Shown here: piece by piece, positions 7,717-16,594 of the stretch
How positions within the stretch are numbered: the first letter of the stretch is position 1
How the letters are laid out: the number at the start of each line of letters is the position of its first letter
Virus record (IMG/VR): IMGVR_UViG_3300044998_001035
Location: 1-64,000 of that record
DNA: 64,000 nucleotides
From: a virus
Strand: one strand, 5' to 3'
Program-made: the position numbers and the translations under genes
The notes under the pieces: generated by a model
The model's input: only the letters and a program-made list of their open reading frames with translations
What the model was told of the DNA's origin: nothing
The model's database searches: none

Positions 7717-8433
7717 ATGCCGCACGAGACGGACCCGATCGCGCCGCCGTCGCAGGAGGGGATCGGGGAGGTCCGCGTCCGCCAGTCGGGCGGGGACGTG
7801 GTGGTGGAGTGGGATCACGAGGGGGGCGGCGAGCCGCACTTCCAGGTCTATCTGGACGGGCGGCTCGCGTGGTCGGGGGCGTCGCGGACCTGCACGCTGC
7901 CGGCCCCGGCGACGCCGCGCCGGGCCGCCCTGGACGTGCTGGCGGTGGACCCGCGCGAGGCGTGGGCGGACCGCTCCGCGGCGCTGCCGGGGCGTTCGGA
8001 CCGGGCGCACCTGACGTGGTCGGGCTCCGAGGGGGCGGCGCGTTACGCCGTGTACATGGGCGCCGCGCCCGGGTCGGGCTCGGTCTCGTACGCGGCCCCG
8101 GTGGCGACGCTGCCGGCGGCCCCGCTGGGCCGGGCGCCCGGCGGCTGGGGCGTCGGCGGGTTCGGGCGCGGCGGGTTCGGGGTCGGGGCGGCGGACTACT
8201 CGTGGACGAGCCCGCCGCTGGCGGGCGGGTCGTGGTCGTTCGGGGTGGCGGCGGTGGACGCGGCGGGGGTGGCGGGGGCGCCGGCCGAGGTGACGGTCGC
8301 GGTCGAGGCGCCGCCGCAGGCGCCGCCGCCGGTCGCGTCGCCGTCGTCGCCCCACTTCGGCCGCCGGCTCCGCGGCGCGTACACCCCGGGGACGCGCGTC
8401 CTGGTCCTGTCGTGGGAGGCGTCGCCGGCCTGA
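7717..8433 (+). CDS. FN3-like minor tail protein
   Basis: The 238-residue product starts at ATG with GGGGGAGG 6 bases upstream. It holds two or three fibronectin III-like modules, seen in DVVVEWDHEGGGEPHFQVY near residue 30 and HLTWSGSEGAARYAVYMG near residue 100, and ends with a Pro-rich linker and a strand RVLVLSWEASPA that looks like the start of a further module. It resembles the 2181-2768 protein in architecture and is likely a tail decoration or fibre component. Confidence 0.55.
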   Translation: MPHETDPIAPPSQEGIGEVRVRQSGGDVVVEWDHEGGGEPHFQVYLDGRLAWSGASRTCTLPAPATPRRAALDVLAVDPREAWADRSAALPGRSDRAHLTWSGSEGAARYAVYMGAAPGSGSVSYAAPVATLPAAPLGRAPGGWGVGGFGRGGFGVGAADYSWTSPPLAGGSWSFGVAAVDAAGVAGAPAEVTVAVEAPPQAPPPVASPSSPHFGRRLRGAYTPGTRVLVLSWEASPA

Positions 8434-8492
8434 CGCCGGGGCCGTGCATCCGTGTTTCCGGGCAGGGTTCTGGGTCCGGGGGGGGGTCGGGC

Positions 8493-9200
8493 GTGGCCGT
8501 ACAGAGGACGACGAGGGCGGGCCTGACGTACCCGGGGGCGGTCGGGGACCGGGACTGGCACCAGCCGCTGATCGCGCAGGCGTTGCGCCTGGACGCCCTG
8601 GGGCCGGTCGGGGCGGGCTGCGTCAGCCCGGCGGCGGTCGGTGCCGGGCCGGGGTTCGCCCCCTCGGGGCTGGCGGTCCGGGTCGCGGCCTGCGTCGTCC
8701 GGGACGCGGCGGGGAACCTGGCGTCCTGCGCCGGGTCGTCGTCGTACGGCGTGACGCCGTCGGCGACGACGCGGGTCTGGGCCGGGCCGGACGGGGCGCT
8801 GGGGTCCGGGGCCGACTGGCCGTCGTCGCCGCACGCGCGGCTCGCCAGCGTGACGGCCGACGCCGACGACGTGACCGCGATCGTCGACGAGCGGGGCGCG
8901 CTGGGGCTCTCTGGGCCGGCCGTCGCGGCCCTGGCGGCGGACGCGACCCTCGCGGCGTGGCACGGGCTGGTGACGGTCGACGCGACGGCCGCCCCGGTGA
9001 CGCTGACGCTGCCGCCGGCCGGGGACGCGCCGGGTCAGGTGGTCAGGGTCAAGAAGATCGACGCGTCGGCGAACGCCGTCACGATCGAGCCGGACGGGGC
9101 GGAGGAGATCGACGGGGACGCGGATCGCGAGCTGGCGGCGCAGTGGGACGGCTTGACGCTCGTCTCGGACGGGACGCGCTGGCTCGCCTTCGGGGCCTGA
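8493..9200 (+). CDS. Tail fibre / knob protein
   Basis: The 235-residue product starts at GTG behind a run of nine G residues. The last 70 residues have a widespread phage fibre-knob pattern: VTLTLPPAGDAPGQVV, VKKIDASANAVTIEP, IDGDADRELAAQWDGLTLVS and a terminal TRWLAFG. Such domains end receptor-binding or fibre proteins. It is the last gene before a strong terminator, so it closes this part of the tail operon. Confidence 0.65.
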   Translation: MAVQRTTRAGLTYPGAVGDRDWHQPLIAQALRLDALGPVGAGCVSPAAVGAGPGFAPSGLAVRVAACVVRDAAGNLASCAGSSSYGVTPSATTRVWAGPDGALGSGADWPSSPHARLASVTADADDVTAIVDERGALGLSGPAVAALAADATLAAWHGLVTVDATAAPVTLTLPPAGDAPGQVVRVKKIDASANAVTIEPDGAEEIDGDADRELAAQWDGLTLVSDGTRWLAFGA

Positions 9201-9236
9201 GCCCCGCGGGGATGCGAGAGGTTTGCGGCACATCGA

Positions 9237-9281
9237 GCCCCCGCCCGACGGCGAACCGTCGGGCGGGGGCGTTTCGCGTTT
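9237..9281. terminator. Strong intrinsic terminator, probably bidirectional
   Basis: Positions 9237-9251 and 9256-9270 form a perfect 15-bp stem closed by a CGAA loop, followed by GTTTCGCGTTT. It lies between the fibre gene and the convergent minus-strand zinc-finger gene, so it can stop transcription from both sides. Confidence 0.85.
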
Positions 9282-9305
9282 CGAAGGGGCGCCGTCGCGC
9301 CCCCG

Positions 9306-9944
9306 TCAGTCGTCGTCGGGCGCGGCCCGGCCCCAGCCCAGGCGTTCCCGCTCGATCAAGAGCAGGGCGATTCGCGTCACGAGCGGCCGGACCCTGGCCG
9401 CCGTGACCCCGCCCGGCGGCGCCGGGCGCTCGCCGAGCAGGACCTCGAGCGTGTGGTAGGCCGAGGAGAGGTGGGCGGAGAGGCGGCGCCGCGCGTCGCG
9501 GGGCGGCAGCGTGCCCGCACGCCTGGCCTCGTCGTAGCGCCGCGCGGCCTGCTCGCGGCGGCGCCGCAGCACCTCTGGCCGCGCGGAATACGCGGCGGCG
9601 GCGGCGCGTCCGGCGGCCGTGCGGCGGTACTCGGCCGAGGCGATCCGGCAGCACGTCCGGCAGTAGCACTGGCCGCGCCCGAAGGCGTCCTGGCCCTTGG
9701 TCGCGCCGCATCGCGCGCAGCGCCGCCAGCCGTCGGGGGCGGCCGTCGCCGGCCCCTCCTCGGCCGCCCGCGCGCGGGCCTTCGCCGCCTTCTCGCGGGC
9801 GGCGACGCACGCCTTGCACATCGCGTCGCGCCCGCCCTTGTGTCGCTTGTGGCGGTAATACTCGCTTGGCGGCTTCGCGGCGCGGCACCGGGAGCAGGCC
9901 CGCAGCCCCGCCGCGTCGCCGCGCCCGCCCTCGTCGTCGCCCAT
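9306..9944 (-). CDS. Double zinc-ribbon protein (endonuclease VII/HNH-related?)
   Basis: The 212-residue product starts at ATG. It has two zinc ribbons: C17xxC20 with C43xxC46, and C76xxC79 with a Cys cluster at 93-99 (CYCRTCC). The first has the look RACSRCRAAKPPSEYYRHKRHKGG found at the N-terminus of phage endonuclease VII-like and HNH proteins. The C-terminal half is a basic helical region with no obvious catalytic His-Asn pair. It is transcribed against the tail operon and is probably a cargo nuclease or DNA-binding protein. Confidence 0.6.
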   Translation of the reverse strand: MGDDEGGRGDAAGLRACSRCRAAKPPSEYYRHKRHKGGRDAMCKACVAAREKAAKARARAAEEGPATAAPDGWRRCARCGATKGQDAFGRGQCYCRTCCRIASAEYRRTAAGRAAAAAYSARPEVLRRRREQAARRYDEARRAGTLPPRDARRRLSAHLSSAYHTLEVLLGERPAPPGGVTAARVRPLVTRIALLLIERERLGWGRAAPDDD

Positions 9945-10070
9945 CGTCCCCTCCCCGGCAAGACCTATGGCCCGCAGCCCCGCCGTGTTATCATCCAGGC
10001 CGGCGGCGATTCAAGTTCAGTTTGGGATTCGACTCGATTTCCGCATGGAATTCGGATCGTGGGGGTGGCG

Positions 10071-12449
10071 ATGCCCGGCTCCGTCGACCTGAACCTGGAC
10101 CCCGTCCCGCCGGCCCGGCCGTCGAAGGTCGTCGTCGTGTTCCGGTACGACCCCGAGGCCGGCGAGGGGCTGCGGTTCGAGCCCCAGCCCCACCTGCGGC
10201 TCGTCTCGGTCTCGCGGCACGAGGGGCCGCGGCCGTGGGCGGCCCGGTTCCGGTACGCGCTCGACGACGAGGTGCTGGCGGCGGAGTTCCCGGACATGCC
10301 CCGGCGGGCCGAGCACGTCTTCGGGCTGGCGGCGGCGAGCCCCTGGCGGGTCGAGGTCGGGGAGCGGCTGGTCGCGGTCGAGTACGACCCGGAGGCGCCG
10401 GGGGCGGCGCCCCGGATGGTCTTCGACGGGTTCGCCGAGGCGCCCCAGGTGGACCTGGGGCCGGACCTGGAGTCGGTGACGTTCGAGGCCGCGGCGACGC
10501 CGGTCCGGTGCTGGGACCGCGTGATCGAGTCGGCCCCCTACCGCGACGCGGACAAGTGGGACGAGGAGCTGCACGTCCGGGATTTGTCGTTCGCCGGCTG
10601 CTGGCGGTTCAACCCCGAGGGGGAGGGGAACGGGACGCGGCCGTTCGCCGACGAGTTCCCGGGGGAGCCGCACGCCTATCCGGTGTTCATCGACCACCGG
10701 ATTCCCCGCGAGCGTCGCGAGGTCTGGGACCTGGCGGGGGCGGCGCGGGCGATCGTCTGGTTCCACAACTTCAACGAGACGTACGTCAGGAACCCGATCT
10801 ACGGGGACTTCGAAAGCCTGCTCGTCGCGCGGGTGCCCCGGGAGGGTGCGGGGCCGATCGGGGAGGCGCCGCCGGCCGGGGAGGACCCGGAGGCGGGGCC
10901 GTCGGACACGTTCACGGTCGAGGACATCGACGTCCCGGACCTGGACTGCACGGGGATGTGCTGGCCCGACGCGCTCTGGCGGCTGGTCGAGCCGCACGGG
11001 TTCACGTTCCGTTGGGAGCTGGCGCTGACGGAGTCGGGGGAGCCGGACTGGCACCTCGTGCTGGACCGGAAGGACACGGCGGCGCAGGCGAAGGACCTGA
11101 AGCTCCAGGCGCCGGGGTCGGCGTACGACGCCCGGCTGACGAACCTGGGGGCGGCGGCCTGGAAGCGGGACGGGGAGGTCGCGAACGAGTGGGCGAGCCT
11201 GACGGTGCCGGCCCGGGTCGAGGCGCTGTTCGTGCTGGCGCCTCGGTTCGTGGTGGAGGCCGAGGACGCGGACGGGGACAACCTGGCGAAGTGGCGGGAG
11301 GGGACGCCCGACTTCGACCCGTCGCGGTATCGGCGCTGGGGCGTCGACGAGTGCGGGCTGGGGCACCCGGCCTGGGAGTCGTGGGAGGACGGCGGCTCGT
11401 GGAAGGCGGGCGACGGCGAGGGGGATTTCCTCAGGGAGCCGACGCCGCTCGACCGGGCCCTGGACGTCGGGGGCGGGTTCCCGCCGCCCCCCTACTCCGT
11501 CCGGCCCAGGCCGGGGACGCGGGACCTGCTCGGCAGGCCGGGGGCGGACGGGCGGCGGCGCAAGGCCCGGCTGTACGTCTCGACGGACTACCAGGGGGAC
11601 GTGCCGGGGGTGGGGGACGGGACCGGGACCTGGCAGGAGGTGACGGGGGGCGGGTGGCGGCTGCTGGAGGACGAGCTGGGGGTGGAGCTGACGGACCCGG
11701 ACCTGGAGCGGTGGTCGATCGGGGACCCGCCGGACGACCCGCCGCCGGGCGGGGCGGCGTGGCCGTTCCCGGCGGGGGTGGTGCGGGCGGTCTCGGCGAC
11801 GGCGGGGGCGGACGGGGCGGGGCCGGCGTTCGTGCTGGGGCTGCTGACGGCGATCGACCTGGACGTCGGGATCGGGGGCCTGGGCGTCACCGTGGCGGCG
11901 CGACGGGCCGCGAGCCCGGTCCCGTTCGACGTCCGCCGGGCCGACGAGACGCGCGACCGGCACCGGCTGGAGCTGGTCCACGAGTCGAGCCCCGACTACG
12001 GGCGGGCCGAGGCCGTCCCCGACCCGGGCGCGCCCGGCGGCGGGGGCGAGGGTGGGGATGGGGGCGAGGATGAGGGCGGCGGCGGGCCCGCCCCGCCGGC
12101 GGAGCCGTTCCTGGACCGCTTCAAGCTCGTCAGGGACGACCGGGCGCGCCTGAGGGCGCACCTGGCGGCGCGGCGTCGGGCGCAGGAGCTGGCGGCGGTG
12201 GCCGGGCCGGTGACGGTGCCGCTGATCACGCACGCCTATCGCGTCGGGGACCGGGTCCGCGGCGTGGCCGGGCGCGGGATCGGCCTGAGGCAGAACGTGC
12301 CGTTCGACGAGGCGGAGGCGCCGGTCTACCCGGTCGTGGCGGCGGTGTCGTGGACGTACGAGCCGGCGCAGTCGACGACGCTGCAGCTCGCCGACGTGCG
12401 GGGCCTGATCGGGCCGTCGCCTGAGGCGGCCCGCGAGGAGGGCGCGTAG
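10071..12449 (+). CDS. Large baseplate hub / tail-tip-like protein
   Basis: The 792-residue product starts at ATG with GGGGGTGG just upstream. The first 160 residues read as a hub-type beta barrel: WRVEVGERLVAVEYDP, MVFDGFAEAPQVDLG, ESVTFEAAATPVRCWD, a pattern seen in gp27-like and late-control hub proteins. The middle part is rich in Trp and Asp. Residues 655-680 are a Gly/Asp/Glu linker, followed by a helical domain and a C-terminal beta domain. It starts a second tail block after the terminator and is followed without a gap by the next gene. Confidence 0.55.
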   Translation: MPGSVDLNLDPVPPARPSKVVVVFRYDPEAGEGLRFEPQPHLRLVSVSRHEGPRPWAARFRYALDDEVLAAEFPDMPRRAEHVFGLAAASPWRVEVGERLVAVEYDPEAPGAAPRMVFDGFAEAPQVDLGPDLESVTFEAAATPVRCWDRVIESAPYRDADKWDEELHVRDLSFAGCWRFNPEGEGNGTRPFADEFPGEPHAYPVFIDHRIPRERREVWDLAGAARAIVWFHNFNETYVRNPIYGDFESLLVARVPREGAGPIGEAPPAGEDPEAGPSDTFTVEDIDVPDLDCTGMCWPDALWRLVEPHGFTFRWELALTESGEPDWHLVLDRKDTAAQAKDLKLQAPGSAYDARLTNLGAAAWKRDGEVANEWASLTVPARVEALFVLAPRFVVEAEDADGDNLAKWREGTPDFDPSRYRRWGVDECGLGHPAWESWEDGGSWKAGDGEGDFLREPTPLDRALDVGGGFPPPPYSVRPRPGTRDLLGRPGADGRRRKARLYVSTDYQGDVPGVGDGTGTWQEVTGGGWRLLEDELGVELTDPDLERWSIGDPPDDPPPGGAAWPFPAGVVRAVSATAGADGAGPAFVLGLLTAIDLDVGIGGLGVTVAARRAASPVPFDVRRADETRDRHRLELVHESSPDYGRAEAVPDPGAPGGGGEGGDGGEDEGGGGPAPPAEPFLDRFKLVRDDRARLRAHLAARRRAQELAAVAGPVTVPLITHAYRVGDRVRGVAGRGIGLRQNVPFDEAEAPVYPVVAAVSWTYEPAQSTTLQLADVRGLIGPSPEAAREEGA

Positions 12450-12770
12450 ATGGGCGACGGCGTGCGGGACCGGCAGGACGGGACGCGGCAGGACCTGGGG
12501 CGTCGCCCGCCGCCGCCCCCGACGGCGCGCGGGCCGCAGGTCTGCCGGACGGCGGCGCTGCCCGGCTCGGCCTACCCGACGCATCCGAACCGCTTCTACG
12601 GGGTCGTGCCGCTCCGGGAGGACGGGCCGGAGGTGGAGGGGGGCGTGGCGACGTTCGAGGACCGCGGCGCCGCGTTCCTGGCGCTGCACGTCGGGTCGAC
12701 GGCCCCGCCGTCGGGCTCCCGCGTGATCGTCTTCGACGTCGCCCGCGTGGGGCCGTGTTTCGAGTATTGA
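12450..12770 (+). CDS. Hypothetical small virion-module protein
   Basis: The 106-residue product starts at the base after the hub-like gene stop. It has a basic, Pro-rich N-terminus and a small beta domain (RFYGVVPLREDGPEVEGG, RVIVFDVARVGPCFEY). Tight coupling to the hub gene suggests that both are used in the same structure. I do not recognise the family. Confidence 0.55.
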   Translation: MGDGVRDRQDGTRQDLGRRPPPPPTARGPQVCRTAALPGSAYPTHPNRFYGVVPLREDGPEVEGGVATFEDRGAAFLALHVGSTAPPSGSRVIVFDVARVGPCFEY

Positions 12771-12800
12771 TCGCTCTCCCGGGAAGGTGGGTGCGGCGGC

Positions 12801-14204
12801 ATGCGCGACGGGGGACGGGCCGGCGAGGCGAGGCGGCGCGACGACGCGGATCGGGAGGGCCTGGGCCGGCTCCCGCCCCCCGGGCCGTCGGACGCGGCGA
12901 CGTGGCTGGTGCGGGTGGTGGACGGCGGCTCCATGCCGTCGGCCGCGCCGCGCCGGTTCCTGGGCCGCCGGCAGGCGTTCGCGGGCGGCGGCGTGTCGGG
13001 CGCGGCGTCGTACGAGGACCTGCCGGGGGACGTGGTGTTCACGTGCCTCGACGGCGTGCCGTCGGTCGGGGACCGGCTGCTGATCCACCGGGCGGGCGGG
13101 CGCTGGGACGCCCGCCTGCGGGGGACGCCCCCGGGCCCGCCCGACTGGTCGCTCTGCGTGGTCGTGCGCGGCTGCGACGGGCCGTTCCTGAGGGGGGCGA
13201 CGGTCACGGCGCGGCTCGCGGGGGACGTGGTCGCGACCTGCGTGACGGACGACGGGGCGCCGCCGGAGGCGCCGGCGACGGGGCGGTGCTGCCTGGCCGT
13301 CCCCGGCCCCGGGACGTACCAGGTCACGGCGTCGCACCCGGACTACGGGGAGGTCACGTTCGCGGCGGTCTCGTCGTGGCCGAACATGACGTTCGCGGCG
13401 TGCGTCCCCGGGGCGGCGGGGATGGTCTGCGTGCCGGTCGGGGGCTGCGGCGGCGGCTTCCCCGACCCCGGCGCGATGGCGGTCCAGTTCCTCCAGGGCG
13501 GCGTCGTCGTGGCCGAGGTCCCGGTCAGCCCCTACGCCGACGACCCCGGGTCCGGCGGCCGCGCCTGCGCCTGCCTGCCCGCCCGCGTCGCGACGACGAT
13601 CCGGGTGGTCAACGTGCCGTCGCGGTACGCGACGACCGAGCGGACGGTCCCCGCCGCGCTGATCCCGCCGTGCGGCCAGACCCGGACGCTGCCGGAGGGG
13701 GGGATCACCCTGGACCGGGCGCCCGGGTTCGACTGCTGGCCCTGCCCGATCCTCGGCCCGGCCGCCTCGGGGTGCCTCTACCCGGTGGCGTCCGTGATCC
13801 ACACGACGGACCCGCTGACCGGCCGCGCCGTGGCGCTGGCGCGCTCGGGCTGGCAGTACCTCGGGACGGACACGGTTCCGTATCCGGGATGCCCGTACGG
13901 GTGCCCGCCGGACGAGATGGACGTGGAGTATTCGATCGCGCCGGCGACCGGGGACGCGTTCGGGCGCTGCCAGTTCGTGATCCGGTGGATGCGCTCGGCG
14001 AAGTTCGTCAACGGGGCCTGGATCTGGTGCCCCGGGAACACGCCGGGCGAGGGGGCCCCGTGGGCGTCGGCGTACGCGCTCATGGCCGTGGCGCGCGTGA
14101 CCGTGACGGACTGCCCGCCCGGGTTCGCGGCCGTCTCGACGCCGATCGGGCTGGGCTGGTGCGGCCCGGTCACGCCAACGTATACGTTCCTGTTTACGGA
14201 GTGA
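12801..14204 (+). CDS. Cysteine-rich structural protein with PEGA/carboxypeptidase-like domain
   Basis: The 467-residue product starts at ATG behind GGGAAGGTGGG. Residues 110-190 resemble a carboxypeptidase-regulatory or PEGA-like beta sandwich (RGATVTARLAGDVVATCVTDD, GTYQVTASHPDYGEVTF). About 20 cysteines are spread over the protein, many as pairs (CGGG, CACLP, CWPCPIL, CPYGCPP), unusual for a phage tail protein and suggesting disulfides or metal binding. It is the last clear structural gene before the glycosyltransferase. Confidence 0.5.
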   Translation: MRDGGRAGEARRRDDADREGLGRLPPPGPSDAATWLVRVVDGGSMPSAAPRRFLGRRQAFAGGGVSGAASYEDLPGDVVFTCLDGVPSVGDRLLIHRAGGRWDARLRGTPPGPPDWSLCVVVRGCDGPFLRGATVTARLAGDVVATCVTDDGAPPEAPATGRCCLAVPGPGTYQVTASHPDYGEVTFAAVSSWPNMTFAACVPGAAGMVCVPVGGCGGGFPDPGAMAVQFLQGGVVVAEVPVSPYADDPGSGGRACACLPARVATTIRVVNVPSRYATTERTVPAALIPPCGQTRTLPEGGITLDRAPGFDCWPCPILGPAASGCLYPVASVIHTTDPLTGRAVALARSGWQYLGTDTVPYPGCPYGCPPDEMDVEYSIAPATGDAFGRCQFVIRWMRSAKFVNGAWIWCPGNTPGEGAPWASAYALMAVARVTVTDCPPGFAAVSTPIGLGWCGPVTPTYTFLFTE

Positions 14205-14208
14205 CGCG

Positions 14209-15789
14209 GTGTCCGGACTCGGCGGGTTGGGGTCGTGGTCGGGGCCTGGGCCGTGGCCCGGCCTCCGGGAGGCGGCGGAGCGTGCGGCGGCCGTGACGGG
14301 GCACGGGCGGCTGCGGGTGCTGGCGCGGGAGCGGCCGGGGGACTACGCGGCGCTGATCCGCCGGCTGGACGCGGAGGCCGGCCCGCCGCCGGGGGGCGAG
14401 TTCCGGGCGGCGGTGGACGCCCGCTCGGCGGCGGCGCGGGCGGCGGGCCTGGCGCGCGCGGCGCTGGTCGGGCCCTGCCTGATGATGGGCGGCGCGGAGG
14501 CGCACGGGGCGATGCTCCTCGGCGCCGCGATGCCGGGCGTGGCCTGGGTCGGGGCCGCGGCGACGCACGGCGAGGGGGCGACGGACCCGCGCCGGGTCGC
14601 GGAGTACCGGGCGCTGGCGCCGCTCGGGCTCGGGCCGGCGGACGCGCGGCACCTCGCGGCCCGGTGCGACGTGCTGGTGGTGTGGGCGGTCCCGGAGGCG
14701 GGCCCGTGGGCCGACCTGGCGTCGCCGCGCCCGCGGGTCGTCTGCGTCGTCCACGCGCCGGCCGAGGCGCCCTGGGGGCGCGACGTCTACGCCGCGATGC
14801 GCGGCGTGGACCGCTGGGTGCTCGTCAGCGAGCTGTGCCGGGGTGCGGTCCCCGCGGGCGCGGCCGGGTCCGCGACCGCGATCCTGAACGCGGCCGACCC
14901 CCGGCACGCCGCGCCGGGGCCGGGCCGGTCGCGCGGGGAGACGCGGGCGCGCTGGGGCGTCCCGCCGGGCGCGTTCGTCGCCGGGGCGCTCCAGAGGATG
15001 AGCGCCGAGAAGGGGTGCGACGCCCTGATGCGCCTGGCCGCCGCGGCGCCGCGGTGGCTGCGCGTCGTGGCCGTGGGGGACGGGGCGGAGCGGGGCCGGA
15101 TGCGCGCCGAGGCGTCGTGGCGCGGGCTGCCGATCGCCCTGCCCGGGGCGGACGACGACCCGGGGGCGGCGCTGGCCGCGTTCGACTGCTTGCTGGCTTT
15201 GAGCGACTACGAGAGCTTCGGGCTGTCGATCGCGGAGGCCTGGCTGGCGGGGGTGCCGGTGATCTCGACGCCGGTCGGCGCGGCGGCGCTGCACCCGGGC
15301 CTGACGCGCGAGGTCGGGCCTGCGCCGTCCGGCGCGGAGGTGCTGTCCGCGATCGAGGCGGACCGGGCCGACCCGTGCGGGACGGCGGCCCGGGTCGCGC
15401 GGGCGCGCGGCTTCGCGGCGCGGGAGTTGGCCCCGGCGCGATTCGCGGCCGAATGGGGGCGGCTGATCCGCGAGGAGGCGGCGGCGGGCCGCCGGCCCCC
15501 GCCCCGGCCGTCGCCGCGCCGCCTGCCCGACGCGGAGCTGAAGCGGCTCCTGGCCGCGGTGGCGGCGTGCTCGAGCCGGGGGCCCGAGCTTCCCGCGTCG
15601 GCCGCGGGCGGCTGCTGCGGCGGCGGGCCGACGCGCTGGGCGTGCGCCGCCGGGCTCGGCTCGACGCCCGGGGCGCCGACGCTGGACGACTGCCTCGGCT
15701 GCCGCGCCGGGGCCTGGGGCCGCCCGGCCGCGGCCGGGTTGAAGCTGCTCAGGCCCGCCGGGTCCGTGACCTCCCTGTCGCAGAGGTAG
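14209..15789 (+). CDS. GT4-type glycosyltransferase
   Basis: The 526-residue product starts at GTG. It is a retaining GT-B enzyme of the GT4 type. The N-domain has GPCLMMGGAEAH, and the C-domain has GALQRMSAEKG, VVAVGDGAERGRM and the acceptor/donor motif ESFGLSIAEAWLAGVPVIST near residue 340 (E-x7-E). It would transfer a sugar from a nucleotide sugar, perhaps to a virion protein, to host glycans or to modified DNA. The Cys-rich C-terminal 60 residues overlap the minus-strand repressor gene. It closes the tail operon. Confidence 0.8.
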   Translation: MSGLGGLGSWSGPGPWPGLREAAERAAAVTGHGRLRVLARERPGDYAALIRRLDAEAGPPPGGEFRAAVDARSAAARAAGLARAALVGPCLMMGGAEAHGAMLLGAAMPGVAWVGAAATHGEGATDPRRVAEYRALAPLGLGPADARHLAARCDVLVVWAVPEAGPWADLASPRPRVVCVVHAPAEAPWGRDVYAAMRGVDRWVLVSELCRGAVPAGAAGSATAILNAADPRHAAPGPGRSRGETRARWGVPPGAFVAGALQRMSAEKGCDALMRLAAAAPRWLRVVAVGDGAERGRMRAEASWRGLPIALPGADDDPGAALAAFDCLLALSDYESFGLSIAEAWLAGVPVISTPVGAAALHPGLTREVGPAPSGAEVLSAIEADRADPCGTAARVARARGFAARELAPARFAAEWGRLIREEAAAGRRPPPRPSPRRLPDAELKRLLAAVAACSSRGPELPASAAGGCCGGGPTRWACAAGLGSTPGAPTLDDCLGCRAGAWGRPAAAGLKLLRPAGSVTSLSQR

Positions 15790-16085
15790 TCGTACGTCAC
15801 CCCGAAGTAGCGGGCCATCCGGGCGAGGTCGGCGGGGGTGGGGAATCCCTCTCCCCGCGTCCACTTCGAGAGCCGCCCCTGCCCGCGCCCGATCCCCTGC
15901 GCCACGTCCTCCTGGCTGGCCCGCCGCGTCTCCTTCTGCACGGCGACGAGCGCCGCCAGTTTGCGATGGAAGTCGGTCAGGGTCCGGCGCGGCTTGCCCG
16001 CGCCCCCGCCGTCGCCCCCCGCCGCGCCCCCGCCGTCGCCCTTCGGCCTCCCCACGTCACGCCTCCGTATCGAAGTCCTGTTCAT
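15207..16085 (-). CDS. Xre-family (CI-like) transcriptional repressor
   Basis: The start chosen is the ATG at 16085 with GGAGG upstream; an in-frame start at 16118 also exists. Residues 45-105 form a helix-turn-helix of the Xre type (TRRASQEDVAQGIGRGQ, LSKWTRGEGFPTPADLARM, YFGVTYDYL). The frame stays open for 292 residues, but the last 195 codons lie antisense to the glycosyltransferase gene and are low-complexity, so the real protein may be shorter or the two genes may overlap. It faces an operator-rich intergenic region and an early plus-strand operon, as a lysogeny repressor would. Confidence 0.6.
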   Translation of the reverse strand: MNRTSIRRRDVGRPKGDGGGAAGGDGGGAGKPRRTLTDFHRKLAALVAVQKETRRASQEDVAQGIGRGQGRLSKWTRGEGFPTPADLARMARYFGVTYDYLCDREVTDPAGLSSFNPAAAGRPQAPARQPRQSSSVGAPGVEPSPAAHAQRVGPPPQQPPAADAGSSGPRLEHAATAARSRFSSASGRRRGDGRGGGRRPAAASSRISRPHSAANRAGANSRAAKPRARATRAAVPHGSARSASIADSTSAPDGAGPTSRVRPGCSAAAPTGVEITGTPASQASAIDSPKLS

Positions 16086-16186
16086 CTCCGGCCTCCGCGG
16101 TCGCCCGCCCCGCACCACTCGCGGACCATCGAATCCTATACCCGATTCCCAATTGCATCAATCACGAAAACGGGCGCGCAACCCGA

Positions 16187-16252
16187 CAACGGAAGCGTTG
16201 TGGAAAATTATCACGCTTCCGTATAGATTCCGTGTTCCCTGCTTATTATAAT
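16187..16252. promoter_or_regulatory. Switch region: operator inverted repeats and early promoter
   Basis: GGAAGCGT at 16191-16198 and ACGCTTCC at 16213-16220 form an 8-bp inverted repeat with a 14-base AT-rich spacer. A second small palindrome CAACGGAAGCGTTG overlaps the left arm (16187-16200). A consensus TATAAT lies at 16247-16252, 26 bases to the right. The region lies between the leftward repressor gene and the rightward early genes, so the repeat is a likely operator. Confidence 0.6.
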
Positions 16253-16309
16253 CTGATGGGGACTACGGTTTGTCGTGGGGCGGGACGCCCTGGGGGCGGG
16301 GAGGGTGAC

Positions 16310-16594
16310 TTGTCGGGGACGGGGAACGGCGGCGGCTACCTGCCGCTGCGGGAGGTGACGCGGCGGCTCGGGACCGAGCAGGGGGTGGCGCGGTTCGCGG
16401 CGCACCTGTGCGGCGAGCGGCCGGAGCGGATCGGCCCGGCGTGGGTCTTCACGGCGGAGCAGGCGGGCCGGATCGAGCGGTGGCTGGACGAGGTGGACCC
16501 GGGGCGCGAGTTCCACGGCACGCGCGCGGCGACGGGCCGCGCGCGCCGTGCGGGGCCGCGCGCCGGCGCCGACGACGGGGGGACCAGGCTATGA
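16310..16594 (+). CDS. First early gene: small HTH protein (Cro/excisionase-like)
   Basis: The 94-residue product starts at TTG with GGGGAGGG upstream; an ATG at 16256 sits only 4 bases after the TATAAT box and would precede the transcript start. The core YLPLREVTRRLGTEQGVARF...AWVFTAEQAGRIERWLDEV has the look of a MerR or excisionase-type winged helix. It is the first gene right of the switch and overlaps the next gene by 4 bases. A Cro-like role is an inference from position. Confidence 0.55.
   Translation: MSGTGNGGGYLPLREVTRRLGTEQGVARFAAHLCGERPERIGPAWVFTAEQAGRIERWLDEVDPGREFHGTRAATGRARRAGPRAGADDGGTRL

Noticed and set aside
10017-13802. Very long minus-strand open frame opposite the hub-like genes
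   Set aside because: It is low-complexity Arg/Pro text antisense to well-supported genes; such frames arise by chance at this base composition.
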